Of a DNA stretch of 64,000 bases, positions 23,186-36,442 are shown piece by piece; the first letter of the stretch is position 1, and each line of letters starts with the position of its first letter. The notes beneath the pieces are model-generated. The model made no database searches. It saw only the letters and a list, made by a program, of their open reading frames with translations, and was not told the origin of the DNA. Position numbers and translations under genes: made by a program. This DNA comes from Megamerina dolium (Eukaryota > Arthropoda > Insecta > Diptera > Megamerinidae), in contig OY978526.1 of NCBI GenBank assembly GCA_963854835.1, positions 74,992,418-75,056,417 on the forward strand, in the 5' to 3' direction.

Positions 23186-23595
23186 TTAAGGTGGGAGTCT
23201 ATTAAAAAAAAAAAATGTTTTTCTTGCCTCTCATAGGCTAAAAATATTTGATTTGATAAAAAGTTACATAATAGAAAGTTCTATGTTAAATAATAGAATT
23301 AGAACTCGCTCACTAACCTTAAAGTTCAAAAAAAGTGCTATTTAATGATATTCTCATAATTTAACCATAACATCTCTCCTCTAGAGGGGTGAAATGTTAG
23401 GCCAACCTATATCAATTTTTCTTAAACTATCTTCACTGAACTTAAAAACACATAAACGATCTACAAATAAATATTTGTAGATCGTCTCTAGAAAGATTAA
23501 ATATAATTCCGTTTCCATAAGTTTTACCGCTTCTATATTTTTGCCAAGCATACTTTCTCTTACTCTTTCTTCATATACTTAAGGAGGCTATTGTA
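23186..23595 (+). repeat. GGTGGG-family repeat, copy 3
   Basis: It starts TTAAGGTGGGAGTC, as in copy 1, and holds one diverged internal unit (CTCTAGAGGGGTGAAATGTT, later TATACTTAAGGAGGCT). A perfect 30-bp inverted repeat at 23456-23485 lies within it. The right end is uncertain. Confidence 0.5.
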
Positions 23596-25959
23596 GTTTG
23601 TAGTTTTTTTTTTTTTTAAATCAATTATTTCTGAACTATGAGAACTAAAGTTTGCTTTCCAAATAATTCTCCAATGTATTATATTTGACGACCACCTGAA
23701 TGTACTACATAGTGTTTACTCGGATAAATATATAGATAGGTACATGAATAAGTCAAGTAAATACTTTTCCAAGTACATGAATGCACTACTGTGACTTATC
23801 ACAGTAAGTAGTGCATATACTTGAATTTACTGTTTGGTATATGTGTTAGTATGGAAACCATATTCTACGACAAATACTGCAACTAACTGATGAAAGAATT
23901 TTGACGGTACTGAACATGTACATACTTGAAGCATAAGAAAACAACGTATCCTAATTTTTTTGGGTTTTTTTTTCACTACGCTCGTATGCTCTTAGCATAT
24001 GCCAGCTCCATTATTTTAATATGCATCTTTCACAGTGCATTTGCCACCAAGCGCAGCCACTATGTATGTAGATATAAATACATACATATTGTATATCTAT
24101 GAATGTAGTATATAACCGCCATGAAGACACTTCCGTAATTTTTCACAACTACAATGCACACACACACACACACACACCAATGCATATTATATGTACATAT
24201 AGCATAAATTTGAAATTTGGAGCCAAGCTTCGAGATGCCTGTTTTGTTGGCTGATGTCAGGAAGAACGAAGCGGAAATTTGAGATTTATCACAGAGAAAA
24301 AAATTATATACAATTTATTAAAAAAAAAAAATTAAATACACACTATATAATACGTAAGAACTATAAGTATAATAGCATCCACTCGTACATTGTGTAGTAT
24401 ACATGTTGAAAATGAAGAAAATTGAAGTATGTGTTTAAACAAATGAAATCTTGATTATACGAGAATATTTTGTAGGTATTGACGAGATGAAACCATGAGA
24501 CAATTTGAAGTTTAAATGACCGTGGTAAATGAAGATATCAATGATATACGCAAAACTCTACCTACTCTTTGCATCACTATAGCACATTTAAAAAGATGCC
24601 AAACATAATTCTATAAACTTCACTTCATAGTTTTCATTCTGGAAGCCATTGCATGCAGACAAAATATCTATTTTTCCGACTATTTAATGCAAATAAAATT
24701 AAATTGAGAAGTTTAAAAAAATAATAACTGAAATGAAAAGGTCACGAAAAGGCTACGGGAGAAATAGATGCCACGTTTTATGTTCCATCACGACATCGCA
24801 CCTACTCAACGTCCTCCGCCATTGAAACTATAAAAAAAAATTTTAATTTGACTACGAATTGCTACTTTTTTTCTGCTCCTCAAAGTGAAAATATGGGTCA
24901 ACGGAAAAAGATTTATATCAACCGAGGAGGTCATCATTGAAATAGAAGTATATTTTGAAGAGTTTGAGAATCGTATTTTTCGGAGAAGATGAAAAAGTAT
25001 GACGCGACCTAAAATACAATCATGTTGAAAGAAAATGTTAAAAAGTCGCATCTTTATATCTAACACAATGTTATTTAAGTCTATAGGATATCGAAGTATT
25101 GACATTTTTTAAAAGCGAAATAAAAGTACCCTCATCTCTCCTACTTAAGCGTATCAACGCTTAAATTTTGTATTAGAAAAAAATTTGGATCGATTTATCT
25201 CAAAAAACTCACGGATAGTAACACGTACCATAATTGATTGTTCTACGTGAAATATTTAGCAATCATGACAGTTAAAAATTGTCGAATTTGTTGTTCTGAG
25301 TGGGCCGTAGACCAACCACATCCATTTGTTAATTCAAATTATAGTGTGAACCATCCAATTGACAAGACCAATGTATTTAAATCTTCTTAGGACGCTCTAA
25401 TGCATAGGATTATTAATTTATGGTAGATTAGATTGTACAGCAGAGGAGGGAACTACGTGGGTAACTTGGGTCTTAATGTCGCAAAGTCTCTGATTACTTT
25501 TCAATATGTATGTTCATGTGCCCATTTTATATTTCAATTGCATACTTCAAGTTGTTACAAATTTCATATGAAAATTAATATACCCTCACACTTGGGTGCA
25601 GGGTATAAAAATTCACATACTATTCAACCACCCACTTCCTCTATACAATTATATCAAATATGTACTTATGCAAGCATACATAGTATACCTACTTCTCTTT
25701 GCTTTGCTCCAAAATTATGCTGAGTTGCAGTAAAGTTTTTCTTTACGATTTATTGCAAACATTTTAATTTCGCCAGCCACTTAATTGGCATTAACTCAAT
25801 ACACATATATTTCCTCCACGGCTCGAAAAAAAAAAGTAGCAAATTAAGAGCCTCTTTATATTTTGCTATTAAATGGCTTCTGTAAAAGTTTACCGTTTCA
25901 GCTACAAAGCCAACTGAAAGTGATAATGACAAAAAAGCAAAAATTAAAAAAGGAAAGCG

Positions 25960-25995
<36 letters not shown>

Positions 25996-27154
25996 TATGA
26001 GAAAAGCACAAGATAGAATGGAGCAAATGTAGTCTGAATCGATAATTGTATGAGTAAAATTTATATTCGAAATCAAATGGAAAATGGCAAACAAATTAAT
26101 TATTAACATTTTGCTCTTTTGCCTTACGTCATGGTACATAGTATTATTGGCGTTATGGATGACATATAACTACATATGTAATATACATGGAGGGGTCTCA
26201 GTGAATCATGGAAAATGTATTGAAAGACATAGTCTAAAGGAAAGAGGGAATAAAATGAAAGGGAAGCATTTAAATATATTCAATACACCTTGAGTGCCTT
26301 ACAAGCTGACTTAAACCACAAAGACCATTTCTTTTCGAGTTCGTTTTTTCCAGAAATTATCATTTTGACCACTTTTACTTTCACAACACCAGAATTCAAG
26401 AGAGTATTTTCACAATTTTGAACTTTTTGAACATTTGTAACATCGAACATTGAAATCGTTACTCACAATTGGCACACTATATGTATGAACGGCTGCTTTC
26501 GAAATCTGTTTATATATTATTCGTACAATGGTACAGATGATGTTATTAAAAATGATTAAAATTTTAATAAAACTCAAATGGTATAAATTTTATACATTTC
26601 TTGCGATAAAACAAACGCAAAGCAAAATGTACACCTGCTGATTGCAATTTCGTTGTTATTTATTATCAAAAATATTCATAGTATTTACCCGTGCGTTCAT
26701 ATTCATTCACATACATAAATACATATGTGTACAATTGGAAGTCTGTTAATAAGGATACCTACCTGTGAACACACAAGAAAATGTAAAGAAAGCTATATTA
26801 GCAATCGGTGCGGCAACTTTATCATTATAAGTATGGAATGCGTACTACATACATACATATATACAGTATGTGGAAAAAATAAGAGTTTAGCATAAAAACG
26901 AGATTGTAAACTCAATCAATTATTTTTCTGAAAATATTTTCCGAAAGTCTTTTAGTAATTTTTAAAGTTTTGTCAAAATTATGACAGCAAATAAAGAATC
27001 GTTTAGGAAATACAATAGTAAGTTTTGATTATTTATTAATTATTATTATTTTTTAAGATTATTAAATATTAAGAACAAATTTCAAACTTGCTTAACACAC
27101 GTTGTAAACTTCATTTGAGAGAGGTGTTTTGTAAAACTATGTCGAATATTATCC
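23596..27154. other. intergenic with CA and GA microsatellites
   Basis: Contents include a (CA)n tract at about 24157-24178, a (GA)n tract at about 25964-25990, and a small imperfect palindrome TATACCCTCACACTTGGGTG...AGGGTATA near 25581-25610. Frames at 24806-25105, 25433-25723 and 25750-26139 are AT-rich or span the simple repeats and carry no recognisable motif. Confidence 0.45.
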
Positions 27155-28345
27155 TCAGCTTCTGGTACTCCTTTGGATAGCCTTAAACTGGATCAGCATT
27201 TGAGGCGATGCCTCAACAATGTAAATTTTTAATATTGCGTCATTAATTTGGTAGACCTTAGAGCATTGCTGTGGGTTTTTAAAACCTCTAATAGTCTTAT
27301 GGTCCAGCTCATATAATACGAGTTGCTGATCTGTGACATAATGCACTATCTTCAACAAAAGTGTCGTGCTGTTAACGTATGCCGATGATAATGACATAAT
27401 CGGCATGAACACACGAGCAGTCAGTGCATCATTCTCAGAGTTGGAAAGAGAGTCGCGTCGAATAGGTCTCACGGTGAACGGGGGCAAGACGAAGTACCTA
27501 GCATCAACAAACAAAGAGTCGTAGCGTCTTGCACAGCACGTCACTGTTTTTAACTATGCATTTGGAGTAGTGAAGGACTTTATTTATCTTAGCACCAGCA
27601 TTAACACCAGTAATGACGTCAACCTTGAGATATTGCGAAGGATCACTCTTGCTAACAGGTGCTACGTTGGGCCAAGTATGCAATTGAGGAGTCAGGCCCT
27701 CTCTCGAGCAACGAAAACCACACTCTACAAGTCTCTCATCATGCCTGTTCTTACGTATGGCGCTGAAGCGCTCAGATGATAGAATGCTCGGAGTTTTCGA
27801 GAGAAAAGTTTTACGCAAGATCTTTGGACCTATTTGCGTTGGTAGCGAGTATCAAATAAGGTACAACCATGAGCTGTATGCCGACACCGACGTGGTAAAA
27901 TGCATAAAAATTCAGTGGCTGCGCTAGCTAGGTCATGTCAAGCGAATGGAGGAACACGCTCCTGCTAAAAATGTGCTATATTCGGAACCCACTGGTGGAC
28001 GACGCAGAAGAGGAAGACCTAACCTCCGGTAAAAAGAGAAATACTGGAGAACGTGTCAACGGTTGGATTTTTTAACTGGCGCCAACTAGCGAAGGAAAGA
28101 GCTGGCTGGCGTAGCATACTAGATTCGACTTAAATCGATTTTCGGTTGTAATGGCCACATAAGTAAGTAAGTAAATGGTTTTATGGTACGGAATCCAGCG
28201 CAATACTTGTTGAACTCAAGCAAAGTCGACCACTGAGTTTGCTCTGCTAGCATTTCTGTGATGGCATTTTCATTTTTATTGAAGGCTTCCCGCGTTGTGG
28301 CCAAATGTCCTTGTTTTGCAGAGTCAGAAATTCCTTGAGTCAAAG
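27060..28345 (-). pseudogene. unrecognised coding-like remnant split by a LINE
   Basis: If the RTE-like insertion 27304-28180 and one duplication copy are removed, a minus-strand frame runs through the empty site. It reads TQGISDSAKQGHLATTREAF ... TLLEFNKYCAGFRTI joined to RLLEVLKTHSNALRSTKLMT. A stop follows soon, then further in-frame coding-like sequence (LSKGVPEAEDNIRHSFTKHL) to about 27060. I do not recognise the protein. The continuity across the duplication supports the insertion site. The remnant itself may be an old transposon gene or a dead host gene. Confidence 0.3.
27304..28180 (+). mobile_element. RTE-like LINE copy E, 5'-truncated
   Basis: The copy begins inside the RT, just before the YADD-type motif (LTYADDNDIIGMNTRAV region near 27371), and ends with the family 3' terminus and (TAAG)n. 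A 7-bp duplication TTATGGT (27297-27303 and 28181-28187) fits the flanks. There are several frameshifts, an in-frame TAG near 27523, and small deletions relative to copy F (for example the WTISTSDE region is mostly lost). Non-functional. Confidence 0.8.
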
Positions 28346-28489
28346 TATTGTGCTATGTTTGTAACATAGAAAACTGTCGCTCTTTTTGTTAATCACCACC
28401 GGAAATGGAAAAGATATTATGATTTACGGAAAACGCCTTTAATCTCCTATCCCTATTCTGGAGAAGGTGCTCCTATTCAGCTAAGTGAT

Positions 28490-28825
28490 GTTCGTGACAA
28501 ATATAAAACTGACATATCTACGCTTCTGTTAATGCAATGGATGCGGTATAGCTGATCCAAGAAGAGTTCTGTAACATATACCACCGGTGAGAATTTTTTA
28601 AACGCCTGCTGACAATGCAATTTGTTGTGGAAATGCTTCTTAAAGAGCTCATGTAATTTGGTGTCACAAGAATTCTGCCATTCGGAACCGGCTACTGTAA
28701 GTAGGCGCCATCTAGTACTGTCCAAATTTAACAATCACAACGGTACTCTAATAGAGACTCGGTTGTACCACAATGGTGCTTTTTGTCCTAAGTGTACCCT
28801 GTTATGGAGAGGGTCTTTCAGAAAG
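28490..28825 (+). repeat. tRNA-derived SINE-like repeat, body without clear head
   Basis: Landmarks shared with the 48-kb copy include CTGACAATGCAATTTGTTG, TGTCACAAGAATTCTGCCAT, TCGGAACCGG, and CTGTCCAAATTTAA with ACAACGGTA. The 3' portion (CTAAGTGTACCCTG, GAGAGGG) matches the reverse complement of the minus-strand copies at 43.3 and 46.1 kb. The tRNA-like head is not recognisable here. The GTTCTGCCATTCGGAACCGG block is the most conserved. Confidence 0.55.
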
Positions 28826-29760
28826 GCCATAATTTCAGAATTTCCATTTAGTCGGACAGTCACAAGCGTTGCTGAACGTGCTGAAAGGAGTCTGATGGAG
28901 AAAAAATCAATAAAATTCATTATGTGATATTGGGTGAGGCAGAAGTGAAAATACGTGAAATAGTAGAGACCATGCATTTATAAACTACCGCAGTTGTTTC
29001 GTGTGTACATGTTTGATTGCAATTTAAAAAACTCGCTGCAAGTAGGACGATGCCAGAGATCACAATTACTTAAAACCGAGAACAAATTTATACTTCAAAG
29101 TTTAGATGAGAAAAGTTTAATGTTTTACGAATTTATTGCCAAAACAGTAAAAAAAAAACTATTATTAAAAAATTAAAATTTTTTGGAAATGAAGGGTATA
29201 TTTTAAAAATATGAGTAATTAAACATGATTAACATGAACATCAATTAACAACCACTTGCAAATTTTTAAGTACTAATAGCTCATACAAAAAAGACGCTAT
29301 ATTTTTTCCAAGTACTGTGTGTGCTGTTTTTAACAAGACTTTACGATTTTAAATGAGCGTGCATTTGCCATAAATTTTAATATATAATTACGTGTATATG
29401 TGCATATGTAAATGTATACAAATGTATATGTATGTATAATATACGTATATATATGAATACGTTTGAATAAATATTCACAAATACATTGTACATAGAAGTA
29501 AGAATTCGTATTTGATTACTTTGTAAGAGTGGACAAATTTTCCCTGATAGTATCTCTTATATTAAATAGATACTAATTGATCCTATTTTTTATGGAAAAA
29601 TTGTAATATAAACGTTGAAATGCAAAATTTATTTTTGAGTTATACCAAATTTTATTTTTTTAAGTAACTTACAAGGACAAACCACCCATCCTTCAACGTT
29701 TAAAAATTGACATTCGTGATATCAACATGGTATTTCGAACCCTGTAGCAATATGTAAAAA
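28826..29760. other. intergenic, no gene seen
   Basis: AT-rich sequence with TATG/TACA-type repeats at 29390-29460. No frame with recognisable content. Confidence 0.5.
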
Positions 29761-29769
29761 AAAATGTAA

Positions 29770-31277
29770 AGTAAAAGACTATGCCGAGGTTGAAACGGCC
29801 ATTTTAAGGCTGAAGAACAACAAAGCTGCAGGTGTTGATGACCTGCCTGCCGAGTTGTTTAAAACCGGAGGCGATGAGCTGCTCGCCTGCATGCACCAGC
29901 TCGTAAGCAGAATATGGTCGGATGAAAGCATGCCTGATGATTGGAGGCTCAGTGTTCTCTGTCCCGTGCATAAAAAGGAAACCACACAATTTGCGCCAAC
30001 TGCCGTGAAATAAGTCTCCTGAGCATCGCATACAAGGTCCTATCGAGCGTATTGTATGAAAGATTGAAGCCCATGCTCAACAACCTGATTGGACAGTATC
30101 AGTGTGGCTTCAGACCTGGTAAATCAACCATCGACCAGATTTTCACACTGCTCCAAATCCTGGAGAAGACCCAAGAAAAACAGATCGACACATACCACCT
30201 ATTTGTTGATTATAAAGCCGCTTTCGACAGTCCGGTAAGGGATTGCCTCTACGCAACAATGTCTGAGTTCGGTATTCCTGCAAAGCTCATTCGACTTTGT
30301 AGAATGACACTGCATAACTCCTGTTGTGCAGTGAAAATTGGGAAGGACCTCTCCCCACCGTTTAATAACGAACGGGGTTTCAGACAAGGTGATTCGTTAT
30401 CGTGCGTCTTCTTCAATCTTATTATGGAGAAAATAATACGAGCTGTTGATCTACGACATAATGGCACTATCTTCAACAAAAGTGTCATGCTGTTAGCGTA
30501 TGCCGACGATATTGACATAATCCGCATAAACACGCGAGCAGATAGTGCAGCATTCTCATAGTTGGAAAGAGAGTCGCGTCGGAAGGGTCTTACGGTGAAC
30601 AAGGGCAAGACGAAGTATCTAGTATCAACAAACAAAGAGTCCCGGCGTCTTGAACAGCACGTCACTGTTGACAACTACGCTTTTGTAGTAGTAAGGACTT
30701 TGTCTATCTTGAAAACAGCATCAACAACTGTAATGACGTCAGCCTGGAGATCATGCGTAGGATAACTCTTGCTAACAGGTGTTACTTTGGGCTGAGTAAG
30801 CAATTGAGAAGTCGAGCGCTCTCTCGAAGAACGAAAACTACACTCTACAAATCTCTCATCATGCCTGTCCTAACATATGGCGCTGAAGCATGGACAATTT
30901 CCACCTCAGATGAGAGAATACTCGGAGTTTTCGAGAGAAAAGTCCTACGCAAGATCTTTGGACCTATTTGCATTGGTGGCGAGTACCGAATAAGGTACAA
31001 CCATGACATTGACATAGTAAAGCGCATCAAAATCCAGCGGCTGCGCTGGCTAGGTCATGTCGAGCGATTGGAAGAACACGCTCTAGCTAAGAAGGTGTTA
31101 TATTCGGAACCCGCTGGAGGACGACGCAGAAGAGGAAGACCTCCGGTGGAAGGACCAAGTACTGGAGAACCTGACGACGCTTGGAATTTCTAACTGGCGC
31201 CACCTAGCGAAGAACAGAGATGGCTGGCGGAGCATGTTATATTCGGCCTAAATAGATATTCGGTTGTTATGGCCACA

Positions 31278-31308
<31 letters not shown>
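29770..31308 (+). mobile_element. RTE-like LINE copy F, longest RT remnant
   Basis: This is a 1.5-kb copy starting within the reverse transcriptase. Readable pieces are AILRLKNNKAAGVDDLPAEL (29797 on, an RT-0 type motif), QYQCGFRPGKSTIDQIFTL, FVDYKAAFDSPVRD, GFRQGDSLSCVFFNLI and LAYADDIDII (the catalytic YADD), then the C-terminal frame 30753-31193. It is broken by a frameshift near 30010, a TAG near 30558 and another shift near 30690. The 3' end is the family terminus with at least nine TAAG units (31274-31308). The endonuclease is absent and no clear target duplication was found. Confidence 0.9.
30052..30561 (+). pseudogene. RTE-like reverse transcriptase fragment
   Basis: A 169-codon open piece of RT within copy F has the palm motifs FVDYKAAFDS, the FRQGDSLSCVFFN turn and LAYADDIDII. 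It lacks the N-terminal endonuclease. A stop at its end separates it from the remaining thumb and C-terminal region, which continues in other frames to 31193. Confidence 0.85.
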
Positions 31309-31311
<3 letters not shown>

Positions 31312-31449
31312 TTCCATATATATATATAGTAACAAGGACCATGCAAATAAATAAAAAATAAATAAATAAATAAATACTTTTGAAACCATTAAATGGATAA
31401 CCCTGTATAATGTATTGTATATCTGCGTCAATACACGTACGTTCATATT

Positions 31450-32270
31450 TGCACTAATAGCCCCCTAAGATGTGTACGTTAGTGATGAAAAATGAATGTG
31501 GGTTGACCTTACATTTCACCCAGTTATGGGAATACTGGTCGATTTTCAGATATCTTTGTATTAACGACCTAGCGACACGCCTAGGAGTAAAGATAGCGGG
31601 AAAGTATGTTGAAACAACAACGCTAAAGTCGGTGTTATTGGTCAATTTTGACAAATATATTGAGGAGGTAAAATCAATGGAGGGCGGATTAACATTGCAC
31701 ACTTGGGGGTGAAACCATTCCTGGAGCTCTACGGAGTTATTTTTCGATTTTCATGTGCTTTCGTGTGGTACGTTCATTTTGTGGGGGAACACCCCTAAGA
31801 GTTGAAGATTGGAAGTATGTAACTTGTGGTGGACAAATTAAAATTGGTCGTTCCTATATTTTACCTTCATAGAGGCATCCTCAGAGCGGTGAAAACAAAT
31901 TTTTGCGGAGAAGTCCCCTACCGGCTTATGAGAAGGGGTAAGTAGATTTAGAAAACATATTGTGGCAAAAAATTAAGGAGGGTAGAGCATAGAATTTACT
32001 GCTCTAGAGACAACTTGTTGGCAGCTGTGGGGTTATTTTTCACAAATTTGATATCGATGCAACACAAAAAGCCTTGATTTCACTCCTACCATTTGTCGCT
32101 TAAACATTTCGCTTGCTCAAAATCCCGTTACAAAAGATCTCCATATGTCCTTGTCGCGTCATTCTAGTTAATTTTGTTCTTATTTTTGTCAACTTTGACA
32201 TCGATGAAACGAAAAAATCTCTCATCCAACTACTAGCATTTTTCGCTCAAACGATCGGAGGAATCATGTA
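31450..32270 (+). repeat. GGTGGG-family repeat, copy 4 (diverged)
   Basis: Recurring landmarks of the family's internal unit are visible in altered form: AATTTTGACAAATA, CTCTACGGAGTTAT, GGGGGAACACCCCTAAGAG, and CTTCATAGAGGCATCC with CAGAGCGGTGAAAAC. The composition is less AT-rich than the surroundings. Ends are not clear. Membership in the family is a judgement by eye. Confidence 0.35.
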
Positions 32271-34259
32271 TTATTATTAATTATCTACATATGTCCTTGT
32301 CTCATAGCTAATATAGATAGGTATGTAAATAAATATATATTTTTTTAATGTTTCATGCACACACATATACGCATACTCATATATATTTATTTATATACTA
32401 TATATATACTACTATATATTGTACTACAATATATGCGATTCTTTTAATTTCAGATTTCATTTTTATAATAAACACAATAAAATCAAAACAAACAACAAAT
32501 ATCTGACACTGACAGTTTGAATGCCATTTCCTGATCTAAATGATTCAGGCTAGCTCATTCCATAGTAACTCATGACTTTGCCAGCATTATGTACACATGT
32601 AGGTATGTAGGTATGTAGGTATGTACATGTACAAGTATCAAAGTTGGTCCACTGTTTGAAATGGTGGCAAATGTATAGTATGCATGCATTCGTTCGTGTA
32701 GTTATATTGCAAATAGAACGAGAAATGACAAAGTTTTTAATTGAAAATAGTGCTGCCACATTTTCAACATTTGTTGTTGTTGTTGTTGTTGGTTTTTCTC
32801 CTGCTGCCATTGTTATTATTGTTGGTAATGCTATTGCTATTGCTGTTGCTGTTGCTGTTATCCTATACGTAATATTATTGTTGGTGATGCTGTTGCTATT
32901 TTCATTATGATTTATGTGAATTTTATGAATATTGCATATACATACAAGCACATACTCATAGATGGTATTGTTCAGGCATTGCTGCTGCTGCTATTATTCT
33001 AGTGGACTTTGTTTGCTATTTGCTCAGTTGAAATTAATTTTTAAGCGTCCTCTGATGATGTGGTGTATCTATCCATCGAATATGTATGTACTTAGTTGCA
33101 GATGTAGTAAGTGGGTGATATGTATAGGGTTGTTATGCCTACAATTTTTTAATGTCGAAGACGTCAAGCTCAAAAGAAATTTCGTACAGTTTTATTAAAA
33201 CCTAGTAAAAAAAAAAAGCACGTTAACAATTGTCAACGTTAACAAAACATTGCTGATTTAAATATATAAATCAACAATGTTGTTGGCATTAAAAAATGTG
33301 TCACAAAAGACAAAATTTGGAGTTAGGGAATTTATTTATGACAAACTTCAATTGCTTCAATTTCATGTACGAATGCAGTCCTTTTTATTGATAATTCATA
33401 TTAAAATCATGTTACTCATAATTGCTTTGAATATTTTTGCTGTTTATTGAATTTTGTTGTTTCCCTGGATGCCTTTAAAAAGAGAAGGCACTTTATCCGA
33501 CAGCAAGTTTACGGATAACAACCCTAGAAATATATGTGGTAGTATTTGAACTAAATATGTTTTTGGGATTTGCACTTTCAATACTCTGGCGCACATTTAT
33601 AATTTTTTTTTTTTTTAATTCGAATGTTTCAATAAATTTGTGAAAATAACGTTAGTGCTATATTTCATTAAATTTGCCACGCATAGAGTATATCGTACAT
33701 AATTACGTATATACATATGTTTAGACAGGTATAGTATGCATAAGAGGAATATTTTATCACACCGACTGTATCCAGTTAATACCAACCAACATTGACTGAC
33801 TGCGTAAATGAACTGTATATTCGTACTAATTGACCTAATAAGAGCTCATTCAAACATTTCCTTCCTATGTTTTAAGAGATTACATATTCACTAATTGCAT
33901 TCAATTGAATAGAAATTGAGGTTAACCTATGTAATTTCCGTGTAATATATTAGTAGTATGAATAACCGAAAAAAAAAACATTTCAATTTAGTTGTATAGA
34001 TATTTGTTTTTTTTTTTTTTTGCCCCATCTTCTTTTGCTCCCTTATTTCTTTTTTTAATTATACATTTTACTTTGTGTGTAATTTAAGTGAGAACTTTTT
34101 CTTCATTTATACTATACATACAAATATTCTGACAAATAAGTTTCACTACTAAGTAAAGTATCAATTACACAGCCACACGAGAAAATAACAAGATGTTGTT
34201 CTTATATTTCGCTAAATTGGAAGTTGGTTTAATTCGATCAAGAAACATATTGCACGCAC
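32271..34259. other. intergenic with several microsatellites
   Basis: Contents include GTAGGTAT tandem units at about 32598-32626, a (TTG)n tract near 32774-32793, GCTATT/GCTGTT-rich sequence at 32820-32900, poly-T near 33603 and near 34005-34020. The Ile/Ala- and Thr-rich frames at 32550-32951 result from these tracts. No gene was recognised. Confidence 0.5.
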
Positions 34260-34650
34260 CCTCAAAAAAATTTATGAAAATATATAGAATGGCCCTTTAA
34301 GCGGTAAACGAATACGCATTAATTTCTTCTACTCAATTTTTTTTTTTAAAGAAGTTCCCATACAAAATTAATATTTGCATAAGTTCCAATCCAACAGCTT
34401 CTAGATGGGTAGAATACAATACTGTCCCGTCATTAATTTTTACTGCCCAACATTTTTCCTTAACATACTTACCACTTATTTTTACGCTTTTACATAAGAG
34501 CACCTAAAAATTGGCAAATACCTCCATAATTGCCCAAAAATCACCCCTAAAGCAGTGAAATGTGTAGCCCAATCCATTAATTTTTTTTACTCCAACATTT
34601 CTCTCAAAAGTGGTGTCTCTATTAAAGGATGCAGGTTGATGGTAAGTATA
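34260..34650 (+). repeat. GGTGGG-family repeat, copy 5
   Basis: One to one and a half internal units are present. Landmarks are AGAAGTTCCCATACAAAATT, CCCAACATTTTTCCTTAACA, TACTTACCACTTA and ATCACCCCTAAAGCAGTGAA, with GTGTAGCCCAATCCATTAAT. No clear terminal repeat was found. Confidence 0.5.
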
Positions 34651-36442
34651 TTTGGGAGAAAATTATGCGACAGAAGAATTAATGTGGTCATTTATGAAGT
34701 CATTCTTAAGAATAGCTTTTAGTTTCTTCAAAAAATTTGTATTTATGTCTTCAATCGAAGTTAAAGGATAATTTAGAATGTGATAGTTGGTTCAAAAATA
34801 CGGTGCATAGAATTGGCTTTGTTACACGAATTGATCTGCCAAAGATTTCTGGCACTGACGTTTTGTCAATAGCACCTCTACACACATTGACTAATTTTTT
34901 CTTGGTTCCAGAGTATTTTTAACTTCTCAATAATGACAAAGTCGAAAATTCTACTTTCATTCGGAGAAACTCAACAAATGATTTGTTTTTCAAAATCATA
35001 TTGAACTAAAAATATTTATAGTGGCTCTGTTTGTGTTTTATACTCATTGACACCAGTTGTTGGTCCCAATACCTACTGGTATTTTTGTTCAAATTACATT
35101 TATTCATTTCAATTAGTTACGTTACTGCGGTATTAACTGCAATGAAATAAACATTATGATGGAAATTTCACTTTAAGATTCATGGACGCAAAATTGAATT
35201 GAATTGAAACAGTGAAACCATGCGTGGTCTCAACATCAATATTCTAGATCCCCTTGCCGTGCATTCATTGCGGTCAATGCCATCATCATTATTCATCAGA
35301 CTGCGTATGCAAATTGGATGGGTTTACAAAATTTATGCATAAAAACAACAAAATTTATTTATTTAATATTGATGTAAATACGTATGAGCGAAACTATACA
35401 GACAGAAATCCTTAGGGACAGAGTGAATGGTTCTACGAACTCAGTTGGGTTGAACATATTGAATATGGGTTGCAATACGTGATGTTTAAGAATTTATAGT
35501 GAATAATTTTCACCAGCGTACTTGGCCTATTAATGCCTTATGCATATACGTACATATGTATTTAAACAAATAATACATGCAGAAGTACACATACATAGGT
35601 AGTGTGCATATGGAAAATATCAGCAAAACTAATGGAATCAACATGTACACGTATATAGGTACTACCTATTCTTTTGTACGTATGTACGTGAATAAGAAGT
35701 GGCGGGCTGTTACATATACATAACAACATGCCTATGCTACTTTATTGCTTTTACAGTCAGTGTGCATACATCTGAAAGGACAGTGAGGGCCATAGAGTGG
35801 AGATAGGCCACTTTGTGTTATGTTTATGGCAGTTTTGGCAGAAGCTAAATTAAAATTCATATTATTTCGAAATTTGCAAAATATGTTTTTTTTTTTTTTG
35901 TTCATTCGATTGAACTGAGTGCAACCGAATATGACTGTGATGCTCGATTCTTATGTCTTGTGTATCACATACAGTCATGTACGAATATGCGTACATTTAC
36001 CAATTCGATTTTAACCAGCTACGTAAAATATCATATCGTAAAATATTGAATAAACACATATTTGCATGCTCTTAGCAATGTCCCAGTAAACCAAATTTGT
36101 GTACGCTCTGAAATATGAATCCATACATAGTTATATTGTTCTGAATCTTATCTAGCTCTTATTTTGGTCAAGACTCATAAAAAATATTGGTCATTAAAGA
36201 GTGAGAGATTTGACATGCCCAAACCTTGAAAGTATACGCTCTTTAAACTTCCCTACCAATAGTGCCTCAACATCAGGCGTCCTGTGTAGCGTTTTTTTAT
36301 CCGTCTGGTCGAAACCATGTATTGTCCAGACCCATATATTCAGTTTTAGGTAAAAAAAAAACGTCATTGTCTTATGGATATAGCCCTAAAAATTACAGAA
36401 ATCGTGGCTACTTCCTCATACTAGAAAAAATAAGTGTCTATG
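34651..36442. other. intergenic, no gene seen
   Basis: AT-rich sequence with TACATA-type motifs near 35540-35700 and poly-T near 35887. No frame with recognisable content. Confidence 0.5.

Noticed and set aside
25581..25610. TATACCCT...AGGGTATA palindrome as a regulatory element
   Set aside because: It is a short imperfect hairpin of a kind I associate with scattered dipteran repeats. There is no nearby gene to support a role.
25750..26139. 129-codon frame with a Leu/Ser repeat
   Set aside because: The repeat is a (GA)n microsatellite read on the minus strand. The flanks have no motif.
29770..31308. Target duplication for LINE copy F
   Set aside because: Candidate matches at the two ends (GTATT) are only five bases and common in this AT-rich sequence.
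32550..32951. 133-codon Thr/Ile-rich frame and its opposite-strand partner
   Set aside because: They arise from (TTG)n and GCTATT-type simple repeats, with no non-repetitive conserved core.
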